Assembly (NCBI RefSeq): GCF_004135975.1
Contig: NZ_CP026538.1
Location: forward strand, 124,001-188,000
DNA: 64,000 bases
DNA from: Solidesulfovibrio carbinolicus
GTDB taxonomy: Bacteria > Desulfobacterota > Desulfovibrionia > Desulfovibrionales > Desulfovibrionaceae
Direction: 5' to 3'
Below the pieces are notes generated by a model. The model was given only the letters and a program-made list of their open reading frames with translations. It did no database searches and was not told the DNA's origin. Positions 19,385-28,753 of this stretch are shown piece by piece. Made by a program: the position numbers and the translations under genes. Numbering within the stretch: the stretch's first letter is position 1; every line of letters begins with the position of its first letter.

Positions 19385-19424
19385 GGCGGGCGGCTCCGAG
19401 AGGGGCCGCCCGCCTGATTGTTGT
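19385..19424. terminator. Bidirectional terminator between valS and a converging GGDEF-EAL gene
   Basis: A perfect 10-bp stem (GGCGGGCGGC, 19385-19394; GCCGCCCGCC, 19405-19414) with a 10-base loop, followed by TGATTGTTGTGTT. It lies between the valS stop and the stop of the converging gene. Confidence 0.85.
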
Positions 19425-19443
19425 GTTGGCGCTGTCGCGCCGC

Positions 19444-21858
19444 CTACCCCCCCTCCCCCTTGCCGAACATCCGTTCCACGTCTTCCCGGCACACCGGCCG
19501 CGAAAACAAAAACCCCTGGCCGGCCTCGCAGGCAAAGCCCGTCAGCACATCGGACTGGGTCTCCAGCTCCACGCCCTCGGCCACCACGTCCAGGCCCAGG
19601 CTGTGGGCCAAGGCCACCACCGCGCCCACGATCTTGCGGTTTTCGCTGGTGTCCAGGTCGCTGACAAAGGCCCGGTCCACCTTCAGGGTGTCGATGGGGA
19701 AGCGCTGCAAATAGGACAGGGACGAATAGCCCGTGCCGAAATCGTCGACGGAGAGGCGTACGCCCAGGGCCTTGAGGCGCTTTAGGCGCAGGATGGACAC
19801 TTCCGGGTTGTCCATGATCACCGTTTCGGTGATTTCGAGCTTGAGCGCCCTGGGGTCCATGCCCGTGTCGCGCAGGATGCGCTCCACATCCTCGACCAGG
19901 CTCGGCTGGGACAGCTGCTTGGCCGAGAGGTTCACGCTCATGGACATGCCGGCCGTCTCGGGAAAACGGTCCTGCCAGGAGGCCATGGTGCGGCAGGCTT
20001 CGGTCAAGACCCACAGCCCAAGGGGCACGATGAGCCCCGTGTCCTCGCATACCGGGATAAATTCCCCAGGCGGCGCGATGCCCTTGCCCGGCCGCCGCCA
20101 GCGTACCAAGGCCTCGAACCCCGTCACCCGCCGGTCGCGCAGGGCCAGGATGGGCTGGTAGTCGAGATAGAACTCGCCGCGCTTAAGCGCCGTGCGCAGA
20201 TCGCTTTCCAGGTCCATGAGCCGGATGGCGTCTTCGAGCATCCGGGTGTTGAAGACCTTGAAGCGGTTTCGCCCCTCGTCCTTGGCCCGGTGCAGGGCGA
20301 TGTTGGCGTTTCGCAGCAGCTCCTCGGGCTTTTCGTAGATGGCCGGGCTGACCACGATGCCCATGGAGGCCGAGACGTGGACGTCGTGGTCGGACAGCGG
20401 GAACACCTCGCTCATGGCGTCGCGGATGCGTTTGACGATGCGCACCACCTCCCGGTACGAGCCGGTCTCTTCCAGGACCACCACGAACTCGTCGCCGCCA
20501 AGCCGGGCCACGGTGTCCAGGCTGCGCACGCAGTCGCGAAGCCGCCGGGCCACGCTTTCCAGCAGCCGGTCGCCCACATGGTGGCCCAGACTGTCGTTGA
20601 CGATCTTGAAGCGGTCGAGGTCGAGGAAAATGACGGCGTACTGGTAGTTGTCGCGCCGTTTCGAGCGCTCCAGGGCCTGGCGGATGCGGTCCAGGCACAG
20701 GCTGCGGTTGGGCAGGCCCGTCAGGGGATCGTGGAAGGCCATGTGGGCCAGCTGGCTTTCGAGCTGCTTGCGGTCGGTGATGTCCGTGACGATGCCGCCG
20801 GCCAGCCGCCGGGATTCGTCCAGGCCCATGGGAAAAAGCGACACGAGCAGGGTCTTGTCCTGACCGCCGATGGTGAAGGTGGTTTCCTTTTTCACCGGCT
20901 CGTTCCAGGCGATGACCCGGGAGGCGTCCCGGACCAAGGAGGCGGCCAGCTCCTGAGGCAGCGCGTCCGACAGCGGCGTGCCCGGTTCGGGCAGCCCCGG
21001 CAACCCGAACATGCGGGCGGCGCTGGCGTTTAAAAACCGCAGCCGGTCCTCGGCGTCGATGACGCAAAAGCCCTCGGCCGAAAGGCCCAGATCGATTTCC
21101 GGCACGTCGGGCCGCGCCCCCTGGATCTGGCAGGGCCGCACTTCAAGGAGCACCTGGCCGACCCCGGCCGCCTCGGGCAGGGGCGAGGCGGCCACGGCCG
21201 CCGGGAACACTCCGCCTTCAGGCCGCAGGCCGCTTAAGCGCACATGGCCGGCCTCGCCGTTGGCCGCGGCGTCGATGACGGAAAGCAGCGCGGCCGCGTC
21301 GCGGGCGGCGAAAAAATCCTGGGCCGGCTGGCCCCGCAAGGCCTCGGCGCAGTGACCGAACAGGCGGGTGGCGGCCGGATTGACGTCGGCGATGAGATTG
21401 CGGCCGTCCACCAGGCAAAGGGGCGTAGGGGAGGCGGCGAAAATTACCCGGGAGCGCGCTTCGCTTTGGTGCAGCGCCTCTTCGGCCCGCTTTCGGGCCA
21501 GACTGCTCTCAATGGCCACGATGAGCGCCTGGCTGTCGATGGGCAGGGGCAGGCAGCAGCACGGCGGGGACTTCTTGAGGCGCGCGGCGAGGCCGGGTTC
21601 ACCGCCCGGAGCCAGCAGGATGACCGGGATGCCATGGCCTTCGCGCAACAGCTCGGCCGCGTCCAGGCCGTCGCAAGCGCCGGTCAACAGCAGCTCCAGC
21701 ACGGCGATGTCCGGCCGAAGCCGGTCCACGGTCTCCAGGGCCTCGCGGCAGGAAGCCGCCGGGCCAACGGCCTCGTAGCCGTGCTCGCCAAGCAGGCGGG
21801 CCAGGGCGTTGGCCGAGGCCTGGTCCTTGTCAACGATGAGGATGCGGGGTTGCGTCAT
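19444..21858 (-). CDS. REC-PAS-PAS-GGDEF-EAL signalling protein
   Basis: An 804-residue cytoplasmic c-di-GMP protein. Order: receiver domain (ILIVDKDQAS; the usual phospho-acceptor Asp is replaced in IAVLELLLTG, so it is probably not phosphorylated), two PAS regions (about 140-240, 260-365), GGDEF (RLGGDEFVVV, with the RSLD inhibitory site five residues before) and EAL (EALVRW, ITETVIM, DDFGTGYSSL). Both catalytic motifs are intact, so it may make and degrade c-di-GMP. Start set at 21858 because a GGGGGC site lies upstream and the frame before it is not coding-like. It is very similar in layout to the gene at 23063. Confidence 0.92.
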   Translation of the reverse strand: MTQPRILIVDKDQASANALARLLGEHGYEAVGPAASCREALETVDRLRPDIAVLELLLTGACDGLDAAELLREGHGIPVILLAPGGEPGLAARLKKSPPCCCLPLPIDSQALIVAIESSLARKRAEEALHQSEARSRVIFAASPTPLCLVDGRNLIADVNPAATRLFGHCAEALRGQPAQDFFAARDAAALLSVIDAAANGEAGHVRLSGLRPEGGVFPAAVAASPLPEAAGVGQVLLEVRPCQIQGARPDVPEIDLGLSAEGFCVIDAEDRLRFLNASAARMFGLPGLPEPGTPLSDALPQELAASLVRDASRVIAWNEPVKKETTFTIGGQDKTLLVSLFPMGLDESRRLAGGIVTDITDRKQLESQLAHMAFHDPLTGLPNRSLCLDRIRQALERSKRRDNYQYAVIFLDLDRFKIVNDSLGHHVGDRLLESVARRLRDCVRSLDTVARLGGDEFVVVLEETGSYREVVRIVKRIRDAMSEVFPLSDHDVHVSASMGIVVSPAIYEKPEELLRNANIALHRAKDEGRNRFKVFNTRMLEDAIRLMDLESDLRTALKRGEFYLDYQPILALRDRRVTGFEALVRWRRPGKGIAPPGEFIPVCEDTGLIVPLGLWVLTEACRTMASWQDRFPETAGMSMSVNLSAKQLSQPSLVEDVERILRDTGMDPRALKLEITETVIMDNPEVSILRLKRLKALGVRLSVDDFGTGYSSLSYLQRFPIDTLKVDRAFVSDLDTSENRKIVGAVVALAHSLGLDVVAEGVELETQSDVLTGFACEAGQGFLFSRPVCREDVERMFGKGEGG

Positions 21859-22087
21859 GAGGCCCCCTTGGCCGGACGCGCGGGCGCGACCGACTTCGTC
21901 CACCGCTATTTCCAGTGGTTGGACGATACGCAAGGCGGTTACGATACGCAACCATTGCCGTTGCAGTCATGTGACGCAACGGGCGTTGCGCCGCGAATTT
22001 CTTTTCGGAATAAAATCAATACGGTTTTCGTGGAAAATACCATCGTCTTTCCACGGAACGCAACTGGCGGAATACAACGAAGAAGGA

Positions 22088-22591
22088 CTACTTCGTGGGT
22101 ACCCAGAGCTTGATGGCCGAGCCCTTGTCGCCCTGGGGCTGGACCATGCGAAATTCGTAGCGGGCGGTTCCCGGCTCCAGACGGAACGTGGTGGTGCCGA
22201 TATTGCCGCGCACAAAGCTTTGAAACTTAAAGGCCTGGCAGGTATCGTCCAGGGCCTTGCCGGCGCTGTCGAAGGGAGTCATGCAGATGCGCAAAAACGG
22301 CTGGTTGGACTCGCCGCCGAACATGGTGTCCATGTTGCTGGGCGGCTTCTGGGACAGTTCGGCCGTGACCAGCACTTCCTTGTAGGGAACCTTTTGCAGG
22401 GTCACCTTGCCGCCGGCGTCCATGTAGCGTTCCTCGGTGCGCTCCCGTTCCTTGATGTCCGTGACCTTGACGTAGTCGTTGCGCAACTCCTTGTACGCCC
22501 CAAGGCTGAGGGACTGGCCGGCCCCCCGGGCCGGAGCGGCGGCGAAAACGGTCAGGGCCAGACACAGGACCAGGGCGCGGGGCAGGAACAT
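22088..22591 (-). CDS. Exported protein of unknown function
   Basis: A 167-residue protein with a clear signal peptide (residues 1-23, ending PARGAG). The mature part is polar and beta-rich (VKVTDIKERERTEERYM, FRLEPGTARYEFRMVQ), with two cysteines (RICMTPF, DDTCQAF) that could pair. No family recognised. It lies between a GGDEF-EAL gene and a CBS gene, 21 bases downstream of the CBS gene stop and on the same strand, so the pair may be co-transcribed. Periplasmic location is inferred from the signal. Confidence 0.8.
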   Translation of the reverse strand: MFLPRALVLCLALTVFAAAPARGAGQSLSLGAYKELRNDYVKVTDIKERERTEERYMDAGGKVTLQKVPYKEVLVTAELSQKPPSNMDTMFGGESNQPFLRICMTPFDSAGKALDDTCQAFKFQSFVRGNIGTTTFRLEPGTARYEFRMVQPQGDKGSAIKLWVPTK

Positions 22592-22612
22592 GGGCGGTGT
22601 CCTTGTGGTCGC

Positions 22613-23002
22613 CTATTCCTCGCGCCGGGGCGCGATGGGAAAAATGGCGAGCTTCAAAAAATCGGTTTCCGTGATGATGCCGACGAGATTGCCCGCGGCG
22701 ACCACGGGCAGGCAGCCGTACTTATGGAAAATCATGGTCTCGGCCGCCGTGCGCAGCGGCGTGTCCGGGGTCACGGTGGCGACGTCGGTGCGCATGATGT
22801 CGCGCAGCGGCGCGCCCGGATCTTTCCTATGCTCCAGGGCCAGCACGTCGCGCTGGGTGACCAGCCCGGCCAGACGGCCGTCGGCGTCCAGCACCGGGAT
22901 ATGGCGGACAAACAGTTCCTGCATGGCCGCCACGGCGTCGGCCAGGCTGTCGGTTTCCTTGAGGCAGCGCAACTGGCTGGTCATGAGGTCGGCTACGAAC
23001 AT
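22613..23002 (-). CDS. Tandem CBS-domain protein
   Basis: A 129-residue protein made only of two CBS repeats (MTSQLRCLKETDSLADAVAAM and MRTDVATVTPDTPLRTAAETM, each ending in an I/V-G-I/L-V/I-T motif). Such stand-alone pairs (Bateman modules) bind adenosine nucleotides and act as energy or ligand sensors for a partner protein. The partner is not evident; the flanking GGDEF-EAL proteins are candidates. Complete and typical length. Confidence 0.9.
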   Translation of the reverse strand: MFVADLMTSQLRCLKETDSLADAVAAMQELFVRHIPVLDADGRLAGLVTQRDVLALEHRKDPGAPLRDIMRTDVATVTPDTPLRTAAETMIFHKYGCLPVVAAGNLVGIITETDFLKLAIFPIAPRREE

Positions 23003-23062
23003 GCCGTGTCTCCTGTCGGCGCGAAAGCCGCGCCATTGTCAAATCCTTGCCCAATCGTCCCG

Positions 23063-25240
23063 TCAAGTCAAGGCGGGCGGGGCCTGCCGGCCAAGCAGCG
23101 CCACGAGGCCCGGCTCCTCCATGGGCCGGGCAAAAAGAAACCCCTGGCCCATGTCGCAGCTAAGTTGCGACAGGTCGTCCAGCTGGGCCGCCGTCTCAAT
23201 GCCCTCGGCCACCACGTCGTAGCCCAGGTTGTGGGCCAGGCTCACCACCGAGCGCACAATGACCCGGTTGCCCTGCTCTTCCATGCCCGAGACAAAGGCC
23301 CGGTCCACCTTGAGGGTGTCGATGGGAAAGCGCTGGAGGTAGGACAGGGACGAATAACCGGTGCCGAAGTCGTCGATGCCGATGGACACGCCCAGTTCCC
23401 GCAGCCCCCGGAGTTTGAGCATGGCCGATTCCGGGTGCTCCATGAGCACGCTTTCGGTGATTTCGAGCTTGAGGTCGGCCGGGTCCATGCCCTCCCGGCG
23501 CAACGCCGTGACCACCTGCTTGACCAGATCGGGCTGGGTGAACTGCCGGGCCGAGAGGTTGACGGCCATGAAAAACGGCTGGTCTCCCAGGCTGCCGGCC
23601 CGCCAGCGGGCCAACGCCCGGCAGGCCTCGGTCAGGACCGCCGCGCCCAGGGGAATAATCAGCCCGCTTTGCTCGGCGGCCGGAATGAACTCCCCAGGCG
23701 CGACAAGCTCCCCGTCCGGCCGACGCCAGCGCACCAGGGCCTCCACCCCGCGAAGACGTTTGGTGGCCAGGTCCAGGATGGGCTGGTAGTGCAGCACGAA
23801 TTCGTCGCGCGCCAAGCCTTCGCGCAGGTTGGTCTCCAGATCCATGACCCGCTCGGCCCGCTCGCGCATGGACCACTCGAACACCCGCACCCGGCCGCAG
23901 CCGGCCGACCGGGCCGCGTTCATGGCAATGGCCGCGTTTTGCAGCAGCTCCTCGGGACGTTCGTAGTCGGCCGGCCCGAGCACCACGCCCAGGCTGGCCG
24001 TGACGTAGATCTGCCGGCCTTCCACCACAAAGGGCACGCGCAAACGTTCACGCACGGCCTTGACGATGCGCAGGGCGTCGCCCGGCGAGGCGATTTCCTC
24101 GAGCAAGACCACAAACTCGTCCCCGCCCACCCGGGCCACGGTGTCGAGCTGGCGCACTTCCCGGCGCAGCCGGTCGGCCACCCGGCGCAGCAGCCCGTCG
24201 CCGGCCAGATGGCCCAGGCTGTCGTTGACGAGCTTGAACCGGTCGAGGTCCAGAAAGAGCAGGGCGTAAATATAGTTGGAGCGGCGCTTGGCCCGTTCAA
24301 TGGCCCGGGCGATGCGGTCCAGGCACAGCGCCCGGTTGGGCAGGCCGGTTAAGGCATCGTGGAAGGTGCGGTAGCGCAGCCGTTCCTCGCCACGCTTGTG
24401 TTCGGTGACGTCTTCCAGGGCCACGGCCACCTGTCCGGGTTGGGGGCTGTAGGCCTGGGCCAGGAAATACATGTTGAGGTCGGACAGGTAGTTCTCGAAG
24501 CGCACCGGCCGGCCGGTGGCGGCCACGGCGGCCAGGGTGTCGATCCAGAAGGGTTCGATGCCGGGCAGGGTCTGGCGCAGGGTCTGGCCGACGATCTCGT
24601 CGCAGACAAGCGAGGTGGCCCGCTCAAAGGCCGGGTTGGCCCCGAGGATCTCGAAATCGTCCTGGCCCTGGCTGCTCCCGGGACAATGGCGCAGCAGCAA
24701 AAAGGCATTTAACATGGCGCTGAAAAGCTCACGGTAGCGCTTTTCGCTGCGCCGCAGTTCCTGCTCGGTGTGGTGCTTGAAAAGCGCCACTTCCACGGCC
24801 GTGCGCAGCCAGTTTTCGTCCACGGGCTTGAGCACGTAGCCGTAAGGCGCGGTGCGCTTGGCCCGTTGCAAAGTCACCTGGTCGGTATGGGAAGTGAGAT
24901 AAATGACGGGGATGCCGCACTCGGTCTGGATGACGCAGGCGGCCTGGACGCCGTCCATTTCCCCGCTGAGAAAGATGTCCATGAGCACGAGATCCGGGCC
25001 AAGCGACTCGCACAGTTCCACAGCCTCGACCCCGGAAGCCGTGACCCCGGCCAGGGTGTAGCCCAGGCGGCGCAGGATGTTTTTGAGGTCCAGGGCCACC
25101 ACGCGCTCGTCTTCGACGATGAGCAGGCGGGGCGGACGGCCGTTCAGGCCGTTTTCCACCGGGGCCTCGCCGCGGCAGGCGATTTTTTGGTGCGAGGCGC
25201 TCACGTCGTCTCCGGAAAGGCACGAGTTTGCAGAGGCCAT
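23063..25240 (-). CDS. REC-PAS-GGDEF-EAL signalling protein
   Basis: A 725-residue cytoplasmic protein. Receiver domain (LLIVEDERVVALDLKNIL, with phospho-acceptor Asp in LVLMDIFLSG and lysine in VLKPVD), a PAS segment (about 170-290), GGDEF (RVGGDEFVVL with RQLD inhibitory site) and EAL (EALVRW, ITESVLM, DDFGTGYSSL). Unlike its neighbour at 19444, the receiver keeps its Asp and so can be phosphorylated; the receiver resembles the MtrA/KdpE-like type often paired with hybrid kinases. No cognate kinase is adjacent. It is probably a duplicate of the same ancestor as the 19444 gene. Confidence 0.92.
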   Translation of the reverse strand: MASANSCLSGDDVSASHQKIACRGEAPVENGLNGRPPRLLIVEDERVVALDLKNILRRLGYTLAGVTASGVEAVELCESLGPDLVLMDIFLSGEMDGVQAACVIQTECGIPVIYLTSHTDQVTLQRAKRTAPYGYVLKPVDENWLRTAVEVALFKHHTEQELRRSEKRYRELFSAMLNAFLLLRHCPGSSQGQDDFEILGANPAFERATSLVCDEIVGQTLRQTLPGIEPFWIDTLAAVAATGRPVRFENYLSDLNMYFLAQAYSPQPGQVAVALEDVTEHKRGEERLRYRTFHDALTGLPNRALCLDRIARAIERAKRRSNYIYALLFLDLDRFKLVNDSLGHLAGDGLLRRVADRLRREVRQLDTVARVGGDEFVVLLEEIASPGDALRIVKAVRERLRVPFVVEGRQIYVTASLGVVLGPADYERPEELLQNAAIAMNAARSAGCGRVRVFEWSMRERAERVMDLETNLREGLARDEFVLHYQPILDLATKRLRGVEALVRWRRPDGELVAPGEFIPAAEQSGLIIPLGAAVLTEACRALARWRAGSLGDQPFFMAVNLSARQFTQPDLVKQVVTALRREGMDPADLKLEITESVLMEHPESAMLKLRGLRELGVSIGIDDFGTGYSSLSYLQRFPIDTLKVDRAFVSGMEEQGNRVIVRSVVSLAHNLGYDVVAEGIETAAQLDDLSQLSCDMGQGFLFARPMEEPGLVALLGRQAPPALT

Positions 25241-25352
25241 AACCCTCTGTGACGCTTTTTATCGGCCGTGTAAAGGTCTGCGAAGGCGTCAAAAAAGAAG
25301 CTCGTGCCTTTTTTCACGACACGACGGGGGCGCGGCTTGTTCGGGCGTGGCC

Positions 25353-25964
25353 CTAAGCGCGCAGCCGGCGAGTCACGTCGGCGATGTGCCGCCCCTGGAA
25401 ACGGGCCGCGTCAAGTTCGTTTTCGCTGGGCATGCGCGAGCCGTCGCCGCCGGCGATGGTGGTCGCGCCGTACGGCGAACCGCCCGTCACCTCGTCCAGG
25501 CGCATCTGGCCAGCGAAGGAATACGGCAGGCCGACCACGATCATGCCCTGGTGGAGCAGGGTCTGGATAAACGACATCAGCGTCGTCTCCTGGCCGCCGT
25601 GCTGGGTGGCCGTGGAGCAAAAAACGCCGCCAGGCTTGCCGACCAGGCCCCCGCGCATCCAGATCTGGCCGGTGGCGTCCAGGAACTGGCGCATCTGGCC
25701 GCACATGTTGCCAAAGCGGGTGGGCGTGCCAAAGACGATGGCGTCGGCGTCCTCCAGCTCCTCCAGCGTACAGGCCGGCACATGGGACAGGGCCTTTTGG
25801 GCCTCGGTCGCGCCCATTTTCCCGATGACCTCCTCGGAAAGGGTCTCGGGAACCCGGCGCAGGGTCGCGGTCATGCCCGGAACCTGATGCACGCCTTCGG
25901 CCACGGCCTGGGCCATGGCCGCCACATGCCCATAGAGCGAGTAGTAGACAATCAGCACGTTCAT
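25353..25964 (-). CDS. wrbA: NAD(P)H:quinone oxidoreductase, WrbA type
   Basis: A 203-residue flavodoxin-fold enzyme with the FMN-phosphate loop [12 protein letters not shown], the [18 protein letters not shown] active-site stretch, and the WrbA C-terminal signature [17 protein letters not shown]. It reduces quinones by two electrons and guards against redox cycling. The start at 25964 has GGGAGC upstream; a longer frame to 26150 is open but not supported. It is single and divergent from the ABC transporter gene. Confidence 0.95.
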   Translation of the reverse strand: MNVLIVYYSLYGHVAAMAQAVAEGVHQVPGMTATLRRVPETLSEEVIGKMGATEAQKALSHVPACTLEELEDADAIVFGTPTRFGNMCGQMRQFLDATGQIWMRGGLVGKPGGVFCSTATQHGGQETTLMSFIQTLLHQGMIVVGLPYSFAGQMRLDEVTGGSPYGATTIAGGDGSRMPSENELDAARFQGRHIADVTRRLRA

Positions 25965-26124
25965 ACGACTTGTGCTCCCTGGAAGGGTTGATGATAGCCA
26001 TTGTCTACGCTCGCCAAGGGGAAAGGGCAAGGGCGCGGCGGCCTTGTTGCCGCCAGTCGGCATTTGCCCTAAACCGGATGCCGATTCAAACCGATCGCCA
26101 GCCGCCTCAGGGCAACGAGAGTCC

Positions 26125-28674
26125 ATGCAGACAGCGCTGACCTGCCTCAAGGCCGTGGCCGACGCCTACGGCCTGCCCTTCGACCCGGCCGCCGCCGCCG
26201 ACCGCCTCGGTCTCGGCCAGGCCGAACCGGACCTCGACGCCTTGCTCGCCCTGGCTTCCGGCGCTGGGCTTACCGCCCGCGTCGAGCACTTGGACGTCCC
26301 GGCCATGGCCGCCCTGGGCCGGTTTCCGCTCCTGTGCGTGCTTTCCAACGGCAACAGCGTGGTGGTGCTGGGCGTGCGCGACACGCCAGAGGGCCTCGTC
26401 GCGCGCGTGGCCGACCCCTTGGCCCAGACCCCAGGCTCCTTCGAAGTTGACTGCGAAAGTTTCGAGAAAAGCCACGGCGGCGTCACCGTCGTCGCCATCC
26501 CGACCCTGGCCCGGGCCGGGCTGCGCGCCCTGGCCCTTGTAGGCCGCCACCACGGCCTGCCCCTGGCCCATGAAACCCTGGCCGCCCAGCACGGTTTCGC
26601 CGCCGCCGAACCCACGCCAACCGAGCTTTGCGCCCTGGCCGCCGCCTCGGGCCTGAAAGCCGAGCTGCGCCGCCTGGCCCCGGCCGAGCTGCCGCTTCTG
26701 GCCGGGGCCTACCCGGTGATCCTTTTTCTGCAGGGCGGCGCGGCCCTGGTCGCCGCCGGCTGCCGCCAGGTAGACGGCCGGGATGTCCTGGACGTGGTGG
26801 ACCCGACTAGGTTGCCGCCCAGCCGCGACCCCCTGCCCGTGGCCGATCTGGCCCAGCGTTGGGACGGGCAAACGCTGCTGCTCAAACGCCAGCGCCGCCT
26901 CACCGATGAAAACCAGCCCTTTGGCCTGGCCTGGTTCGTCCCGGAAATCCTGCGCTGCCGCAAGGAATTCACCGACGCGGCCATTGCCGCCTTCATGCTC
27001 TACGCCCTGGCCCTGGCCATGCCGATCTATTTCCAGATCGTCATCGACAAGGTGCTCACCCACAAGGGGCTGGCCACCCTGCAGGTCTTAAGCTTCGGGA
27101 TGCTGGCCGCCCTGGCCTTCGAGGCCGGCTTTTCCTATCTGCGCGGCATCGTGCTGCTCCACGCCGCCGCCCGCATCGACGTGCGGGTGGCCGCCCGCAC
27201 CTTTGCCCGCCTGACCGCCCTGCCCCTGCGGTTTTTCGGCCACAGCCGGGTGGGCGTGCTCATCCAGCACATGCAGCAGGCCGACAAGATTCGCGAATTT
27301 CTCAGCGGCAAGCTCTTTTTCACGCTGTTGGACGGCGCGGCCCTGGTGGTCTTCATCCCGGTCCTTTTCCTCTACAGCGTGCCGCTCACCTTCCTGGTGC
27401 TGGCCCTGAGCCTCGCCCTCGGGCTGCTTTTGGCCGTCATCATACCCTTTTTCCGCAAACGTCTGGCCGCCCTCTACGCCGCCGAGGGCGAGCGCCAGTC
27501 CTATCTGGTCGAGACCATCCGGGGCATGGAGACGGTCAAGGCCCTGTCCCTGGAGCCGGCCCGGCGGCGCGGCTGGGAAGACGCCGCCGCCCGGGCCGTG
27601 GCCATGCGCTTTGGCGTGGGCAAGATCGGCAACGCGGCCACGGCCGGGGTCGGGTTCCTGGAAAAGGTCATGATCCTGTGCATCCCCTGGATCGGCGTGT
27701 CGCTGGTCTTCGACGGCAGCCTGTCCGTGGGGGCGCTTATTGCCTTCCAGATGCTGGCCGGCCGCGTCACCCAGCCGCTTGTGCAGTTCGTTTCGCTGCT
27801 CCAGGAATATCAGGAAAAGGCCTTGGCCGTGGACATGCTGGCCGCCATCATGAACGAGCCGCCCGAGCGGGCCGGCTCGGGCGAAGGCCTGCGCCCGACG
27901 CTGGTTGGCGAGGTGGTCCTGGATCACGTCACCTTCCGCTACGGCCAAGCCGCCGAGGCGCCGGCCGCCCTGTCCGGCGTGTCGGCCCGGTTCGCCGCCG
28001 GAGCCATGATCGGCGTGGCCGGGCGCAGCGGCTCGGGCAAATCGACCCTGGCCCGGCTGCTCCAGGGACTGTACCTGCCCACGGACGGAAGCCTGCGCCT
28101 GGACGGCCACGACCTGCGCGAACTGGACCTCGCCCACGTGCGCCGCCAGATCGGCGTGGTCCTGCAGGAAAGCTTCCTTTTTACCGGCACGGTGCGCGAC
28201 AACATCGCCATGGCCCGGCCCACGGCCGCCCTGGAGGAAGTCGTCTGGGCGGCCAGACTGGCCGGTGCCGAGGAATTCATCCGGCGGCTGCCGCGCGGCT
28301 ACGACACGCCCCTTGAGGAAAACGGCTCCAACCTGTCCGGCGGCCAGCGCCAGCGTCTGGCCATCGCCCGGGCGCTTCTGGCCAATCCGCGCATCCTCAT
28401 CCTCGACGAGGCCACCAGCGCCCTGGACGCCGAGTCCGAAGCCATCGTCCAGGACAACATGGCCCGCATCGGCCGGCAGCGCACCACCATCGTCATCAGC
28501 CACCGCCTGTCCATGCTGGCCGGTGCCGACGCCATCCTCGTCCTCGACGCCGGCCGGGCCGTGGATTTCGCGCCCCACGCCGAACTGCTCAAACGCTGCG
28601 CCGTCTACCGCGACCTCTGGAACAGCCAGAATCGGCATGTGGCGGCGGGCGGCGGGACGCCGCAGGTACGTTGA
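26125..28674 (+). CDS. Type I secretion ABC transporter with two degenerate C39 domains
   Basis: An 849-residue membrane ATPase of the HlyB/LapB type. Residues 1-125 and again about 130-258 each resemble the C39-peptidase-like domain (pattern: hydrophobic helix, P-x-L/hG, GL-x-A, LP-x-I/LL, ending in a D-P motif). Neither has a catalytic Cys/His pair, so they are substrate-binding CLD-like, in tandem. Then come six membrane helices (about 285-550) and the ATPase: Walker [10 protein letters not shown] (about 632), signature LSGGQRQR (about 738), Walker B LILDEATS. The HlyD-type partner is 7 kb away at 35611. No RTX substrate or TolC is seen. ATG 26125 fits the domain start. Confidence 0.88.
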   Translation: MQTALTCLKAVADAYGLPFDPAAAADRLGLGQAEPDLDALLALASGAGLTARVEHLDVPAMAALGRFPLLCVLSNGNSVVVLGVRDTPEGLVARVADPLAQTPGSFEVDCESFEKSHGGVTVVAIPTLARAGLRALALVGRHHGLPLAHETLAAQHGFAAAEPTPTELCALAAASGLKAELRRLAPAELPLLAGAYPVILFLQGGAALVAAGCRQVDGRDVLDVVDPTRLPPSRDPLPVADLAQRWDGQTLLLKRQRRLTDENQPFGLAWFVPEILRCRKEFTDAAIAAFMLYALALAMPIYFQIVIDKVLTHKGLATLQVLSFGMLAALAFEAGFSYLRGIVLLHAAARIDVRVAARTFARLTALPLRFFGHSRVGVLIQHMQQADKIREFLSGKLFFTLLDGAALVVFIPVLFLYSVPLTFLVLALSLALGLLLAVIIPFFRKRLAALYAAEGERQSYLVETIRGMETVKALSLEPARRRGWEDAAARAVAMRFGVGKIGNAATAGVGFLEKVMILCIPWIGVSLVFDGSLSVGALIAFQMLAGRVTQPLVQFVSLLQEYQEKALAVDMLAAIMNEPPERAGSGEGLRPTLVGEVVLDHVTFRYGQAAEAPAALSGVSARFAAGAMIGVAGRSGSGKSTLARLLQGLYLPTDGSLRLDGHDLRELDLAHVRRQIGVVLQESFLFTGTVRDNIAMARPTAALEEVVWAARLAGAEEFIRRLPRGYDTPLEENGSNLSGGQRQRLAIARALLANPRILILDEATSALDAESEAIVQDNMARIGRQRTTIVISHRLSMLAGADAILVLDAGRAVDFAPHAELLKRCAVYRDLWNSQNRHVAAGGGTPQVR

Positions 28675-28687
28675 CGGGGAGGAAGAT

Positions 28688-28731
28688 GCCTCCGGCGGCC
28701 GGGGGCCTGAGGCCCCCGGACCCCCCATATG
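28688..28731 (+). repeat. REP-like intergenic hairpin repeat, copy 5
   Basis: GCCTCCGGCGG, then CCGGGGGCC-TGA-GGCCCCCGG, then CCCCCCATATG. It is identical to copy 2 through the core but lacks the terminal GGGG arm. It follows the ABC transporter gene and precedes trmFO. Confidence 0.8.
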
Positions 28732-28753
28732 TTAAGAAGGGAGTAATATAGTC

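Noticed and set aside
22000-24352. Plus-strand open frame of 847 codons opposite the CBS and GGDEF-EAL genes
   Set aside because: The minus-strand proteins have clear family motifs; the plus-strand product is biased in composition and crosses several gene boundaries.
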